Shown: positions 9,524-18,423 of the stretch, one piece after another
Numbering within the stretch: the stretch's first letter is position 1
Layout: each line of letters starts with the position of its first letter
Source: Halopseudomonas phragmitis
GTDB taxonomy: Bacteria > Pseudomonadota > Gammaproteobacteria > Pseudomonadales > Pseudomonadaceae
DNA: 64,000 nucleotides
Direction of reading: 5' to 3'
NCBI RefSeq assembly: GCF_002056295.1
Contig: NZ_CP020100.1
Span: 767,501-831,500 of the forward strand
Notes under the pieces: generated by a model
What the model saw: only the letters and a program-made list of their open reading frames with translations
Database searches by the model: none
What the model was told of the DNA's origin: nothing
Position numbers and translations under genes: made by a program

Positions 9524-10864
9524 ATGTCCATGACGCCCCGTGAAATCGTCCACGAACTCGACCGCCACATCATCGGCCAGCAGAACGCCAAGCGCGCCGT
9601 GGCCATTGCCCTGCGCAACCGCTGGCGGCGCCAGCAACTCCCCGAAGCCCTGCGCGCCGAGGTCACTCCGAAGAACATTCTGATGATCGGCCCCACCGGG
9701 GTCGGCAAAACCGAAATCGCCCGACGCCTGGCGCGCTTGGCACAAGCGCCCTTCATCAAGGTCGAAGCGACCAAATTTACCGAAGTCGGCTATGTTGGCC
9801 GTGACGTCGAGTCGATTGTTCGCGATCTGGTCGATGCCGCGATCAAGATGCTGCGCGAGCAGGAGATGACCAAGGTTCAGCACCGCGCCGAAGACCTGGC
9901 CGAAGAGCGCATTCTCGACGCCCTGTTGCCGCCCGCCCGACAAGGCGTCAGCGATCAGCCGGTACGCGAAGACAACAGCACTCGCCAGCTGTTTCGCAAG
10001 CGCCTGCGCGAAGGTCAGCTGGACGACAAGGACATCGACATTGAGGTGGCCGACATCCCGGTCGGGGTCGAGATCATGGCGCCGCCGGGCATGGAGGAAA
10101 TGACCAACCAGTTGCAGAACATGTTCTCCAACTTCGGCAAGGGCAAACGCAAGACTCGTACCCTCAAGGTCAAGGAAGCGCTGAAGCTGGTGCGCGACGA
10201 GGAAGCCGCCAAGCTGGTCAATGAGGAAGAGCTCAAGGGCCGCGCCATCGAGGCAGTGGAGCAGAACGGGATCGTGTTCATCGACGAGATCGACAAGGTC
10301 AGCAAACGCGCCAACAGTGGTGGCGGTGCCGATGTTTCCCGCGAAGGCGTGCAGCGTGACCTGCTGCCGCTGATCGAGGGCTGCACGGTCAATACCAAGT
10401 TCGGCATGATCAAGACCGACCACATTCTGTTCATTGCTTCCGGTGCCTTCCACCTGACCAAGCCGTCGGACCTGATCCCCGAGCTGCAAGGCCGACTGCC
10501 TATCCGGGTCGAGCTGCAATCGCTGACACCCGGCGACTTCGAACGCATCCTGACCGAGCCGCATGCCTCGCTGACCGAGCAGTACAAGGCGCTGATGGAA
10601 ACCGAAGGGTTGCGCATCGAGTTCACCAGCGATGCCATCACCCGGCTGGCCGAGATTGCCTGGCAGGTCAACGAGAAAACCGAGAACATCGGCGCCCGGC
10701 GCCTGCATACGGTACTTGAGCGCCTGCTTGAAGAGGTCTCGTTCAGCGCCGGCGACCTGGCTTCCAAGCACGATGAGCAGCCGCTGCGGATCGACGCCGG
10801 CTATGTCGATCAACACTTGGGCGAACTAGCGGTCAACGAAGATCTGTCACGCTATATTCTTTAA
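9524..10864 (+). CDS. hslU: HslU ATPase/unfoldase subunit
   Basis: A Clp/Hsp100 AAA+ unfoldase that feeds substrates to HslV. GPTGVGKT (Walker A) is at residues 56-63, and Walker B reads VFIDEID. The intermediate I-domain lies between them, and the C-terminus ends SRYIL, the tail that inserts into HslV. The 446-residue length is normal. The stop codon is embedded in the first four bases of the inverted-repeat element that follows, so that element inserted exactly at, or helped define, the end of the gene. Confidence 0.97.
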   Translation: MSMTPREIVHELDRHIIGQQNAKRAVAIALRNRWRRQQLPEALRAEVTPKNILMIGPTGVGKTEIARRLARLAQAPFIKVEATKFTEVGYVGRDVESIVRDLVDAAIKMLREQEMTKVQHRAEDLAEERILDALLPPARQGVSDQPVREDNSTRQLFRKRLREGQLDDKDIDIEVADIPVGVEIMAPPGMEEMTNQLQNMFSNFGKGKRKTRTLKVKEALKLVRDEEAAKLVNEEELKGRAIEAVEQNGIVFIDEIDKVSKRANSGGGADVSREGVQRDLLPLIEGCTVNTKFGMIKTDHILFIASGAFHLTKPSDLIPELQGRLPIRVELQSLTPGDFERILTEPHASLTEQYKALMETEGLRIEFTSDAITRLAEIAWQVNEKTENIGARRLHTVLERLLEEVSFSAGDLASKHDEQPLRIDAGYVDQHLGELAVNEDLSRYIL

Positions 10865-11119
10865 GGAAACGCTGATTAATTGCACGCAAGTCCAGTGGCC
10901 CGGTTGTCGCTGACCTGTTCTGGACTGTCGATGCCCCGGATGGGCATCGTCAAGCCCCCAGGGGTGAGGCAAGCGTTTACCAAGCATACTTGGTGCGCAG
11001 CCGAACGCCGACCGATCTGTGATCGGTTGGCCGGACCCGGAGGGGGTTCACGGCGTGTCCAGAACAGGTCAGCGACAATTGGGTCAACACCGAAACTGAT
11101 TTAATCAGTGTTTCCTTAA
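10861..11119 (+). mobile_element. 259-bp MITE-like structured inverted-repeat element
   Basis: The ends are 19-bp inverted repeats with one mismatch (TTAAGGAAACGCTGATTAA at 10861-10879; its complement at 11101-11119). Inside, a perfect 22-bp inverted repeat pairs 10904-10925 with 11057-11078. Three further hairpins lie at 10929-10949, 10980-10993 and 11011-11027. No convincing reading frame is present. The organisation suggests a non-autonomous transposable element or a large folded RNA/DNA element. Strand is arbitrary, and no second copy was seen in the window. Confidence 0.6.
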
Positions 11120-11138
11120 CTGACAACCAGGACCAAGC

Positions 11139-11519
11139 ATGCCCGCTCCGCTGCCGACCACCATCAAGCTGCACAAGACCTCGCGTACCCTGGAGCTGGG
11201 TTATGCCGATGGTCGCAGCTTTGCGCTGCCGGCCGAGTACCTACGGGTCAACTCCCCCTCAGCCGAAGTCCGCGGGCATGGCAAACCGGTGCTGCAAACC
11301 GGCAAGCAAAACGTGGCTTTGCTGAATGTCGAACCCGCCGGCCGTTACGCGCTCAAGCTGGTGTTCGACGACGGCCATGACAGTGGTCTGTACAGTTGGG
11401 ATTACCTCTACCAACTGGCCAGCGAATATCCCCAGCGCTGGCAAATCTACCTCGACCAACTGGACGCCGCTGGTGCCAGTCGTGACCCAGACGTTTCGGT
11501 TGTACGCTTCAAGCCCTGA
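11139..11519 (+). CDS. DUF971 (gamma-butyrobetaine hydroxylase-like N-terminal domain) protein
   Basis: The 126-residue protein consists of one DUF971 domain, the small fold found at the N-terminus of gamma-butyrobetaine hydroxylase and alone in many proteobacteria. The segments LELGYADGRSFALPAEYLR and VALLNVEPAGRYALKLVFDD are typical. The free-standing form sits next to hslVU in Pseudomonas. Its exact role is unknown, though related domains are linked to iron-sulfur protein maturation. The mobile-like element now separates it from hslU by 274 bases, so co-transcription with hslVU is doubtful. Confidence 0.8.
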   Translation: MPAPLPTTIKLHKTSRTLELGYADGRSFALPAEYLRVNSPSAEVRGHGKPVLQTGKQNVALLNVEPAGRYALKLVFDDGHDSGLYSWDYLYQLASEYPQRWQIYLDQLDAAGASRDPDVSVVRFKP

Positions 11520-11525
11520 ACCGAC

Positions 11526-11584
11526 TAACCAGTCTGTAATCTTTCTCTCCGATAATTCCAGTTCCGGTACCGAAAGACTGGTTA
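11526..11584. repeat. Inverted repeat upstream of phaC1
   Basis: TAACCAGTCT (11526-11535) and AGACTGGTTA (11575-11584) are perfect 10-bp complements 39 bases apart, with a CGGTACCG palindrome (11565-11572) between them. They lie about 80-140 bases before the sigma-54 site, a usual distance for an enhancer-binding activator. Whether they are one operator or a hairpin is unknown. Confidence 0.45.
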
Positions 11585-11663
11585 ACAGCGCCCAGCGTGC
11601 GTGCTAACTTGTCTCAAGGACGCAATATTTTTCCAGGTCATAGCGATCAGCCTGTTCCTGTTT

Positions 11664-11680
11664 TTGGCATGGCGCTTGCT
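11664..11680 (+). promoter_or_regulatory. Sigma-54 promoter of phaC1
   Basis: TTGGCATGGCGCTTGCT matches the -24/-12 consensus YTGGCACGRNNNTTGCW at every defined position but one, with correct GG-to-GC spacing. Transcription should start near 11691, 25 bases before phaC1. A sigma-54 promoter has been described before phaC1 in P. aeruginosa. Confidence 0.8.
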
Positions 11681-11715
11681 GCACTGCTGTACCTGCATCA
11701 CAACGGAGCGTAAAC

Positions 11716-13395
11716 ATGGCCAACAAGAACAACGAAGACATCAGTCAAAAAGCCAGCGAAAACATTTTGGGCCCCAACCCGGTGGTCGGGATTCCGGCCC
11801 GTGATCTGCTTAGCACTGCCCGCCTGGTACTGCGCCAAACCGTCAAGCAGCCGATTCACAGCCTCAAACATGTTGGTCGCCTGGGACTGGCGGTCAAGGA
11901 CGTAATGCTCGGGCGCTCAGACATAGCCCCGGCCCCGGACGACAAACGCTTCAGCGATCCGACCTGGAGCCTCAACCCACTCTATCGCCGCTACATGCAG
12001 ACTTACCTGGCCTGGCGTCAGGAGCTCAACACCTGGATTACCCAAGCCGACCTGACACCCCAGGACATCAGCCGCGCCCAGTTCGTCATTGCCCTGATGA
12101 CCGAAGCCATGGCTCCGACCAATACCGCCCTGAATCCGGCAGCGCTCAAACGCTTCTTTGAAACCGGCGGTAAGAGCCTGTTCGACGGACTCACTCATCT
12201 GGCCCAGGACCTGGTGCACAACGGCGGCATGCCCAGTCAGGTCAACATGAACGCCTTTGAGGTTGGCCAAAACCTGGCCACGACCAAGGGCTCAGTGGTA
12301 TTTCGCAACGAAGTGCTGGAACTGATCCAATACAAGCCGCTTACCGAGGAAGTCTACGAACGCCCGGTGCTGGTAGTGCCACCGCAGATCAACAAATTCT
12401 ATGTTTTCGACCTGTCACCGGAAAAAAGCCTGGCTCGCTATCTGGTTAGCAGTCACCTGCAGACCTTTGTGGTCAGTTGGCGCAACCCGACCAAGGCTCA
12501 GCGCGAATGGGGCCTGTCAACCTACATCGAGGCGCTCAAGGAAGCCATCGACGCGGTGCTGGCCATCACCGGCAGCAAGGACCTGAGCATGCTCGGAGCC
12601 TGCTCGGGCGGCGTCACCACGGTGTCTCTGCTTGGCCACCTCGCGGCGCTGAAAGAGAAGAAAGTCCATTCCTTCACCCTGCTGGTCAGCGTGCTGGATA
12701 CCGACGTCAAAACCCAGGTTGCACTATTCGCCGACGAAAAGTCGATCGAAGCGGCACGACGCATGTCCTATCAGAGCGGCGTACTGGAAGGCCGCGACAT
12801 GGCCAAGGTATTCGCTTGGATGCGCCCCAACGACCTGATCTGGAACTACTGGGTCAACAACTACCTGCTCGGCAACGAGCCGCCGGTGTTCGATATCCTG
12901 TTCTGGAACAATGACACCACTCGGCTACCGGCCGCGCTGCACGGCGAATTCCTTGAACTGTTCAAGACCAACCCGTTGACCCGTCCTGGTGCACTGGAAG
13001 TCTGCGGCACCCCGATTGACCTGAAACAGGTCAAATGCGACTTCTTCTGCATTGCCGGCCTCAACGATCACATCACTCCCTGGGAGGCCTGCTTCCGCTC
13101 AGCACGACTGCTCGGCGGCAAGTGTGAGTTTGTACTCTCGTCCAGCGGGCACATCCAGAGCATTCTGAACCCACCCGGCAACCCCAAGGGCCGGTTCTTC
13201 ACCAACTCACAAATGAGTGAAGATCCGAAGCATTGGCTGGAGACGGCTACCAAGCAGTCCGACTCCTGGTGGCAATACTGGCGCGACTGGTTGCATGCCC
13301 GCGCCGGCAAGCTGAAGCCGGCTCCGGCGGTGCTTGGCAACGACGACTACCCGGCGCTGGAAGCCGCCCCGGGTACCTATGTACACGAGCGCTAG
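11716..13395 (+). CDS. phaC1: Class II poly(3-hydroxyalkanoate) polymerase 1
   Basis: Polymerises medium-chain (R)-3-hydroxyacyl-CoA into PHA on the granule surface. The 559-residue protein has the modified lipase box GACSGG with Cys296, plus Asp451 and His479 in the NDHIT and SSGHI contexts; this triad has the spacing of class II synthases. It is the first gene of phaC1-phaZ-phaC2-phaD, with a sigma-54 site 36-52 bases upstream suggesting control by nitrogen or carbon status. The stop is seven bases before phaZ. Confidence 0.97.
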   Translation: MANKNNEDISQKASENILGPNPVVGIPARDLLSTARLVLRQTVKQPIHSLKHVGRLGLAVKDVMLGRSDIAPAPDDKRFSDPTWSLNPLYRRYMQTYLAWRQELNTWITQADLTPQDISRAQFVIALMTEAMAPTNTALNPAALKRFFETGGKSLFDGLTHLAQDLVHNGGMPSQVNMNAFEVGQNLATTKGSVVFRNEVLELIQYKPLTEEVYERPVLVVPPQINKFYVFDLSPEKSLARYLVSSHLQTFVVSWRNPTKAQREWGLSTYIEALKEAIDAVLAITGSKDLSMLGACSGGVTTVSLLGHLAALKEKKVHSFTLLVSVLDTDVKTQVALFADEKSIEAARRMSYQSGVLEGRDMAKVFAWMRPNDLIWNYWVNNYLLGNEPPVFDILFWNNDTTRLPAALHGEFLELFKTNPLTRPGALEVCGTPIDLKQVKCDFFCIAGLNDHITPWEACFRSARLLGGKCEFVLSSSGHIQSILNPPGNPKGRFFTNSQMSEDPKHWLETATKQSDSWWQYWRDWLHARAGKLKPAPAVLGNDDYPALEAAPGTYVHER

Positions 13396-13402
13396 GGCCT
13401 AT

Positions 13403-14266
13403 ATGCCGCAACAACATTTCATCTTTCGCACCATTGAGGTGGACGGCCAGTTCCTGCGTACCGCGGTTCGCCCTGGCCAGGGCAACCATACGCCGCTGCT
13501 GATCTTCAACGGCATCGGCGCCAATCTGGAGCTGGTGTTCCCGTTTGTCCAGGCACTCGACCCAGAGCTGGAAGTGATCGCCTTCGACGTGCCCGGGGTG
13601 GGTGGCTCATCCACCCCACTGACCCCGTTCCGGTTCCCGGGGTTGGCTCGGCTGGCCGCGCGCATGCTCGACTACCTGGGTTACGGCCAGATCAATGTCA
13701 TTGGCGTGTCCTGGGGCGGTGCACTGGCCCAGCAGTTTGCCTACGACTACCCCGAACGCTGCAAGAAGCTGATTCTGGCCGCGACTTCGGCCGGAACAGT
13801 GATGGTGCCTGGACGTCCCGGGGTCTTGCTGAAGATGGCCAGCCCTCGACGCTATATTCAACCCTCGCACGGGGTTAAGATCGCCCCGGATATTTATGGC
13901 GGCAGCTTCCGTCGCGACCCGAAGCTGGCCAAGGCGCATGCCGCCAAGGTTCGCTCCTCGGGCAAGCTGGGCTATTACTGGCAACTGTTCGCCGGACTGG
14001 GCTGGACCAGCATTCACTGGTTGCACCGGATCAAGCAGCCAACGCTGGTGCTGGCTGGCGACGATGACCCGATCATCCCGCTGGTCAACATGCGCCTGCT
14101 GGCCTGGCGCATTCCCAATGCAGAACTGCACGTCATCGACGACGGCCATCTGTTTTTGGTGACCCGGGCCGATGCGGTGGCACCGATCATCATGCGGTTT
14201 CTGGCCGAGGAAAAGCAGCGTGCAGTCATACGCCCGCAACTCGTCAGGCCGGCAACCAAACCTTGA
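13403..14266 (+). CDS. phaZ: Intracellular medium-chain PHA depolymerase
   Basis: An alpha/beta hydrolase that mobilises stored PHA to 3-hydroxy acids. The nucleophile is Ser103 in GVSWGG, and DDDPI and DDGHL supply the acid and histidine regions. The start at 13403 gives MPQQHFIFRT, which aligns with known PhaZ N-termini; the longer frame from 13334 would overlap phaC1 by 62 bases. It sits between the two synthase genes, the conserved order in fluorescent and related pseudomonads. Confidence 0.93.
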   Translation: MPQQHFIFRTIEVDGQFLRTAVRPGQGNHTPLLIFNGIGANLELVFPFVQALDPELEVIAFDVPGVGGSSTPLTPFRFPGLARLAARMLDYLGYGQINVIGVSWGGALAQQFAYDYPERCKKLILAATSAGTVMVPGRPGVLLKMASPRRYIQPSHGVKIAPDIYGGSFRRDPKLAKAHAAKVRSSGKLGYYWQLFAGLGWTSIHWLHRIKQPTLVLAGDDDPIIPLVNMRLLAWRIPNAELHVIDDGHLFLVTRADAVAPIIMRFLAEEKQRAVIRPQLVRPATKP

Positions 14267-14341
14267 GCGATTGCGCCACAGCAGCTCAGCCAGGATCGAT
14301 TGCCGCATCCAGGGACGGACACCTATAACAAGGAATGCTGG

Positions 14342-15928
14342 ATGCCCGAACGCAGTATCCATGACCCCAATCAAGCGTCCGCCGACATGGCGGACAGCCT
14401 GCTGTCGCTATTGCGTACCCTGCCCCAGCAACCTTGCCATCACGCCCGTCACACGCTGGCTCTGTTCCAGCAACTTGGCCAGCTTCTGCGCACACCCGAC
14501 AGCGCCGCAGCAGCGCTGCCACCGGGTTTGCATCCCGGCTGGCAGCAGCCACTGCGTCACAAAGCCCTGCAAGCCTGGCAACTCTGGCAGCAACAAAGCC
14601 GGACCTGGCTCGAAGGCCTGCAATTAGCCGAGGCCGAGCGCGAGCGCCTGGCGTTACTCGGCAGGCTGCTGGCCGACAGCCTGTCGCCGCACAACAGCCC
14701 ACTCAATCCAGAACTGGCACAGGCCTGGAGTAATGGCCCCTGCGCGCCTCTGCGCCAAGGGCTGCAACGGCTGCGCCAGGATCTGCTGCTGGATCGACCG
14801 CTACCGCCACTCAATGATGAAGACGCTTTCCAGGTCGGCCGCGATCTGGCGACCTGTCCAGGCCAGGTGGTCGCACGCACCGCGCGCTACGAGCTGATTC
14901 AATATCAGGCCAGCACGCCCAGAGTGCGGGAGTACCCGCTACTGATCATACCGCCGCCGCTCAACCGCTATTACCTGCTCGATCTGACTCCTGACACCAG
15001 CCTGATCCGCTACGCTCTGGAGCAGGGCATCCAGATCTTTGTCATCAGTTGGCGCAACCCCAATCCCAGCCACTGCGACTGGGGCCTGCCCGATTATGCC
15101 GCCAGCTGCGCCGAGGCCCTTGAGGCTTGCCGGCAGCTCAGTGCCAGCAGTAAGGTCTCGTTGTTGGGTATCTGTGCCGGCGGGCTGGTAACCCGGCAAC
15201 TGCTGCAGTTGCTCAGTAGCCGGGACGAACTCGAACAATTGGCCAGCCTCAGTTTCTGGGTAACGCCGCAGAATCCACAGCATCCCAGCGACCTGACCCG
15301 TCTGGCCGGGCCAGCCAGCCGCCAGCAATTACGCCGAACGGTCTGGCGCCAGGGCTGCCTGACGCCACGACAGCTGTGCAGCGCCTTCGCCTGGCTGCGC
15401 CCTGGACAACTGGTCTGGCCGCAGGCCATGCAGCGCTACCTGCAGGGCCAGCCAACCCGCCCCGACCCGGTGCTGTTCTGGAACCAGGACAGCACCCGGC
15501 TACCAGCCCAACTGGTCGATGACTTACTAGGCTGGCTGGAGTCCGGCGTCGAAAACCGGCCGGCGATACCCGGTCAGATACCCAGCTGGCACCTGGGCGC
15601 CGAACAGGACCATATCGTGCCCTGGCGTCAGAGCTTTCCGGAAACGCCAAACCCCAACGCCACCTTTATCCTGTGTCGCGGCGGACACATTCAAGGGCTG
15701 ATCAGCCCTCCCGGGCGCCCACGCGCCGGTTATCGCCAAAGCCCAGTCAGCACCACAGTGGAACATTGGGAACAGGCCAGCAGCACACACGAAGGCAGTT
15801 GGTGGCCAGCCTGGTGCCAATGGCTGCACGACCACAGCGGCCCCCATCAACCGGCACCGGCAACACCAGGCAACGCGCAACATCCAGCACTGGCACCAGC
15901 CCCTGGCCGTTATGTGCACCTTCTTTAA
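14342..15928 (+). CDS. phaC2: Class II poly(3-hydroxyalkanoate) polymerase 2
   Basis: A paralogue of PhaC1 with the lipase-like box GICAGG (Cys278), Asp423 (EQDHIVPW) and His449 (GGHIQG). The 528-residue protein is shorter than PhaC1 and more diverged at its N-terminus. The start at 14342 is chosen for AAGGAA placed seven bases upstream; an in-frame ATG at 14300 lacks that support. It ends nine bases before phaD and is probably transcribed with it. Confidence 0.95.
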   Translation: MPERSIHDPNQASADMADSLLSLLRTLPQQPCHHARHTLALFQQLGQLLRTPDSAAAALPPGLHPGWQQPLRHKALQAWQLWQQQSRTWLEGLQLAEAERERLALLGRLLADSLSPHNSPLNPELAQAWSNGPCAPLRQGLQRLRQDLLLDRPLPPLNDEDAFQVGRDLATCPGQVVARTARYELIQYQASTPRVREYPLLIIPPPLNRYYLLDLTPDTSLIRYALEQGIQIFVISWRNPNPSHCDWGLPDYAASCAEALEACRQLSASSKVSLLGICAGGLVTRQLLQLLSSRDELEQLASLSFWVTPQNPQHPSDLTRLAGPASRQQLRRTVWRQGCLTPRQLCSAFAWLRPGQLVWPQAMQRYLQGQPTRPDPVLFWNQDSTRLPAQLVDDLLGWLESGVENRPAIPGQIPSWHLGAEQDHIVPWRQSFPETPNPNATFILCRGGHIQGLISPPGRPRAGYRQSPVSTTVEHWEQASSTHEGSWWPAWCQWLHDHSGPHQPAPATPGNAQHPALAPAPGRYVHLL

Positions 15929-15937
15929 GGGAGTATC

Positions 15938-16564
15938 ATGAAAACCCGCGACCGGATCCTGGCCTGTGCACTCGAACTGTTCAACGAGCAGGGCGAGCCC
16001 AATGTCACCACCCTGGAGATAGCCAACGAACTGGATATCAGCCCGGGCAACCTCTACTACCACTTCAAGGGCAAGGAGGCATTGCTGGAAGCCTTGCTCG
16101 AGGCGTTTCTCGAGCATACCCGCGGACTGCTGCGGGTCGAGGCCATGCCCGATGAACTGGAACCGGAAGACTACTGGCTGTTCCTGCACCTGTTGCTCGA
16201 GGCGATCATCACCTACCGCTTCCTGTTCCAGGATCTGTCCAACCTGATGGGCCGTCACACCTTTATCCAGCGCGCCATGCGCCAATGGCTACAGGCCTTG
16301 CGCCAAAGCCTGGAGCACCTGCTGCACAGCTTGCAGCGCAGCGGTGCCCTGACACTTGATGACGACAGCCTGCTGTGGCTGCTGGACAATCAATCCCAGA
16401 CCCTGCTGTTCTGGTTCGACTATCAGCGCATCGCCTACGGTGATGAGCAGGCCGACCCGGTCCAGGCCGTCATTCAGGTCATGAGTCCGCTGCAACCATA
16501 CCTGGCCTCACCGGCCCAGGAATGGTGGGCCATGCTGATCCTGCGCTATCGACGTCAAGTCTGA
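15938..16564 (+). CDS. phaD: TetR-family regulator of PHA genes
   Basis: The 208-residue protein has an N-terminal TetR helix-turn-helix (about residues 8-50, VTTLEIANELDISPGNLYYHF) and a helical ligand-binding domain. In P. putida, PhaD activates phaC1 and phaI transcription, probably sensing a fatty-acid-derived CoA ester. AAGGGAG lies just before the ATG. The palindrome at 17924-17941 in front of phaI is a candidate binding site. Confidence 0.93.
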   Translation: MKTRDRILACALELFNEQGEPNVTTLEIANELDISPGNLYYHFKGKEALLEALLEAFLEHTRGLLRVEAMPDELEPEDYWLFLHLLLEAIITYRFLFQDLSNLMGRHTFIQRAMRQWLQALRQSLEHLLHSLQRSGALTLDDDSLLWLLDNQSQTLLFWFDYQRIAYGDEQADPVQAVIQVMSPLQPYLASPAQEWWAMLILRYRRQV

Positions 16565-16572
16565 ACAGCCAT

Positions 16573-16600
16573 AAAAAAACCGGGCCCTGAGGCCCGGTTC
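16573..16600. terminator. Bidirectional terminator between phaD and phaF
   Basis: A nine-bp stem AACCGGGCC / GGCCCGGTT with loop CTGA (16578-16599). The run of As on its left gives a strong T-tract for the - strand phaF transcript; on the + strand the T-tract is short. Confidence 0.8.
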
Positions 16601-16616
16601 GGATCAAGCGCGATGC

Positions 16617-17399
16617 TCAGCTAGTGCTGGCCGGCGTGCTCGGTGCAGCCGGAGCTGCGGCCGGAGTCGCTGCTGGCGCAGCACTCGGAGCCGGCTCAGC
16701 CGCCTTGGTTGCAGCCGGGGTCGCCTTGGGTTTGGCTGGCGCCCGAGGCTTGGCCGGCGCTTTCGGCTTGGCCGCTGCCTTGGGCTTGGCTGGCGCTGCC
16801 GGTTTTGCCGCGGGCTTGGCTACAGGCTTGGCCGCCGGGGCTTTGGCTGCGGCCGCTTTCGCTGCAGGCTTGGGCTTGGCTGCCGGTTTCGCTGCCGCCG
16901 GTTTGGCGGCCGGTTTGGCTGCAGCCTTCGGCGTAGCCTTGGGCGCGACCTTGGCAGCCGGCGCCTTGGTGCCAGACAACTGACCAATCAGCTTGGTCAG
17001 CTCATCGACCTTAGCATTAAGCGCCTTGATCTCATCACGGGAGGGAACCCCCAGGCGGGACACAGCATTATTCAGACGCTTGTCAAAGGCTTCTTCCAGC
17101 TCACTCCACTTGCCAGTGACCTTGTCCTTAGCCTTCTCGACCTTGGTCTTGGCCGCATCCAGCGAGTCTTTCTTGCCTTTGTCAGCCTTGCCCTTGATCG
17201 CTTCAACCTGTTTGTCGATCTCAGCCTTGGCAGCCTTTTCAGCCGCCTCGCCGTCCTTGATCAGGCCTTCGAAGAGCTTGACGCCCTCCTTGCCCATCTT
17301 GGCGTATGCGCCCAAACCAGCCAACCAGATCTGCCGCGAGTACTTCTCGATCTCGCTGACCCAGCCAGCGTCCTTTTCCTGTTTCTTCTTACCCGCCAT
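16617..17399 (-). CDS. phaF: PHA granule-associated phasin with histone H1-like tail
   Basis: The 260-residue protein joins an N-terminal phasin domain (about 1-140, similar to PhaI) to a C-terminal tail built of Ala-Lys-Pro repeats. The phasin part coats PHA granules. The basic tail binds DNA and helps distribute granules at division, as shown for P. putida PhaF. A leucine-zipper-like stretch lies near residues 105-140. The repetitive tail makes length differ between strains. It follows phaI by 20 bases. Confidence 0.95.
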   Translation of the reverse strand: MAGKKKQEKDAGWVSEIEKYSRQIWLAGLGAYAKMGKEGVKLFEGLIKDGEAAEKAAKAEIDKQVEAIKGKADKGKKDSLDAAKTKVEKAKDKVTGKWSELEEAFDKRLNNAVSRLGVPSRDEIKALNAKVDELTKLIGQLSGTKAPAAKVAPKATPKAAAKPAAKPAAAKPAAKPKPAAKAAAAKAPAAKPVAKPAAKPAAPAKPKAAAKPKAPAKPRAPAKPKATPAATKAAEPAPSAAPAATPAAAPAAPSTPASTS

Positions 17400-17419
17400 G
17401 GAGAAACTCCTCTGTGACC

Positions 17420-17842
17420 TTACTTGCTTTGCAGTGACTTGAGTGCAGCACTCAGATCATCAAGCTTAGCAGACAGCAGGTCAATGTCCTTCTTGCTCGG
17501 AATACCCATCCGGCCCAGGGCCGAGGCAACCCGATCGTCGAACACTTCTTCAACCTTGCTCAGCTGCACGCCGGTTTTCGACTGCACGGTTTCCCGGGCC
17601 TTTTCCTTGAAGCTTTCAATCTTGCTGTTGGCCGCTTCCAGGCGCGCAGCAATCAGCTCCTTGCCCTGCTTCTCGGCAGCTTCGCCTTCGCTGACCAGCA
17701 GCTTGAAGTATTCAGCGCCTTCTTTGCCGGCCTTGGCATAGGCACCCAGGCCTGCCAGCCAGATCTGATGGGCGTAGCTCTTCACGTCGCTGACCAGCGA
17801 AGCGGTGGTTTCTTCAACTTTCTTGGCGGTGGTTTTGGCCAT
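17420..17842 (-). CDS. phaI: PHA granule-associated phasin
   Basis: The 140-residue phasin coats and stabilises PHA granules. It shares the motif QIWLAGLGAYAKAGKEG with PhaF, which shows that the two are paralogues. Mostly helical, with no signal peptide. It heads the phaI-phaF transcript, which converges on phaC1ZC2D. Confidence 0.95.
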   Translation of the reverse strand: MAKTTAKKVEETTASLVSDVKSYAHQIWLAGLGAYAKAGKEGAEYFKLLVSEGEAAEKQGKELIAARLEAANSKIESFKEKARETVQSKTGVQLSKVEEVFDDRVASALGRMGIPSKKDIDLLSAKLDDLSAALKSLQSK

Positions 17843-17923
17843 GTTCAGTACTCCTGTTCAGTTTGAAAGTGGTACAGCACCGGACCGGTTACCGATCCCT
17901 GATGCTCAAACTACGCAGGAAAA

Positions 17924-17941
17924 TTAGAATACGCATACTAA
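17924..17941. promoter_or_regulatory. Palindromic operator upstream of phaI, probable PhaD site
   Basis: TTAGAATACGCATACTAA is an 18-bp near-perfect palindrome (TTAGWATRCGYATWCTAA), 82 bases before the phaI ATG. PhaD is a TetR regulator known to act on the phaI promoter in P. putida. Assignment here is by position and symmetry. Confidence 0.55.
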
Positions 17942-18005
17942 AACGCGAAAATGGCAAAACCATAGAGCGCCGAAGCTGGACGCACCCCGACTTCGGCAGC
18001 AGTGA

Positions 18006-18281
18006 TCAGGCCAGATACTTGTCCAGGGCCTTTTCGATTTCGCTTTTGACCATCCCGGCCATCGGGGTCAGCATCAGCCCCAGCTTGACCTTGACCCGCA
18101 CGCTGTCATCGCTGACCAGGATCGAACCATCGGCGCCGCTGCGCTTGAAGGTCAACTCGTCGCCGCACCACTCACACTTGGCATCCAGCTTTTGCGCCAG
18201 CTTGTCGGCCAATAGCTGAGCGCGTTCGCGGGCAACGTCCTTGCCCAAGCTGTGTTCACGGGTAATGTCTACGGTGGCCAT
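18006..18281 (-). CDS. PHA system family protein (PHA_gran_rgn)
   Basis: The 91-residue protein begins MATVDITREHSLGKDVARERA, which matches the small family that accompanies PHA loci (polyhydroxyalkanoic acid system protein). A CEWCGDELTFKR segment carries two cysteines, with a short amphipathic helix at the C-terminus. It has been linked to granules by genomic context only. It is transcribed in the same direction as phaI-phaF but 163 bases upstream of phaI, so it probably has its own promoter. Confidence 0.8.
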   Translation of the reverse strand: MATVDITREHSLGKDVARERAQLLADKLAQKLDAKCEWCGDELTFKRSGADGSILVSDDSVRVKVKLGLMLTPMAGMVKSEIEKALDKYLA

Positions 18282-18423
18282 GGCCTGCTCCTTATGGTTT
18301 TAATCGGCCCATAGCATGCCGCAAACTGCGTCGCCATGCGACAGCAAGTCTCGGTGAAATCCCCCGCTGACGGGGAAAAAATGGTTAGAATGTGTGGCTG
18401 AACCGCCATCTCAGAGCAAGCCG

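Noticed and set aside
9518-10816. A 432-codon - strand frame opposite hslU
   Set aside because: Antisense shadow of hslU; no ribosome-binding site and no recognisable domain.
18363-18378. CCCCG-CTGA-CGGGG hairpin before ubiE as a terminator
   Set aside because: It is followed by As rather than Ts on the + strand and has no T-tract on the - strand.
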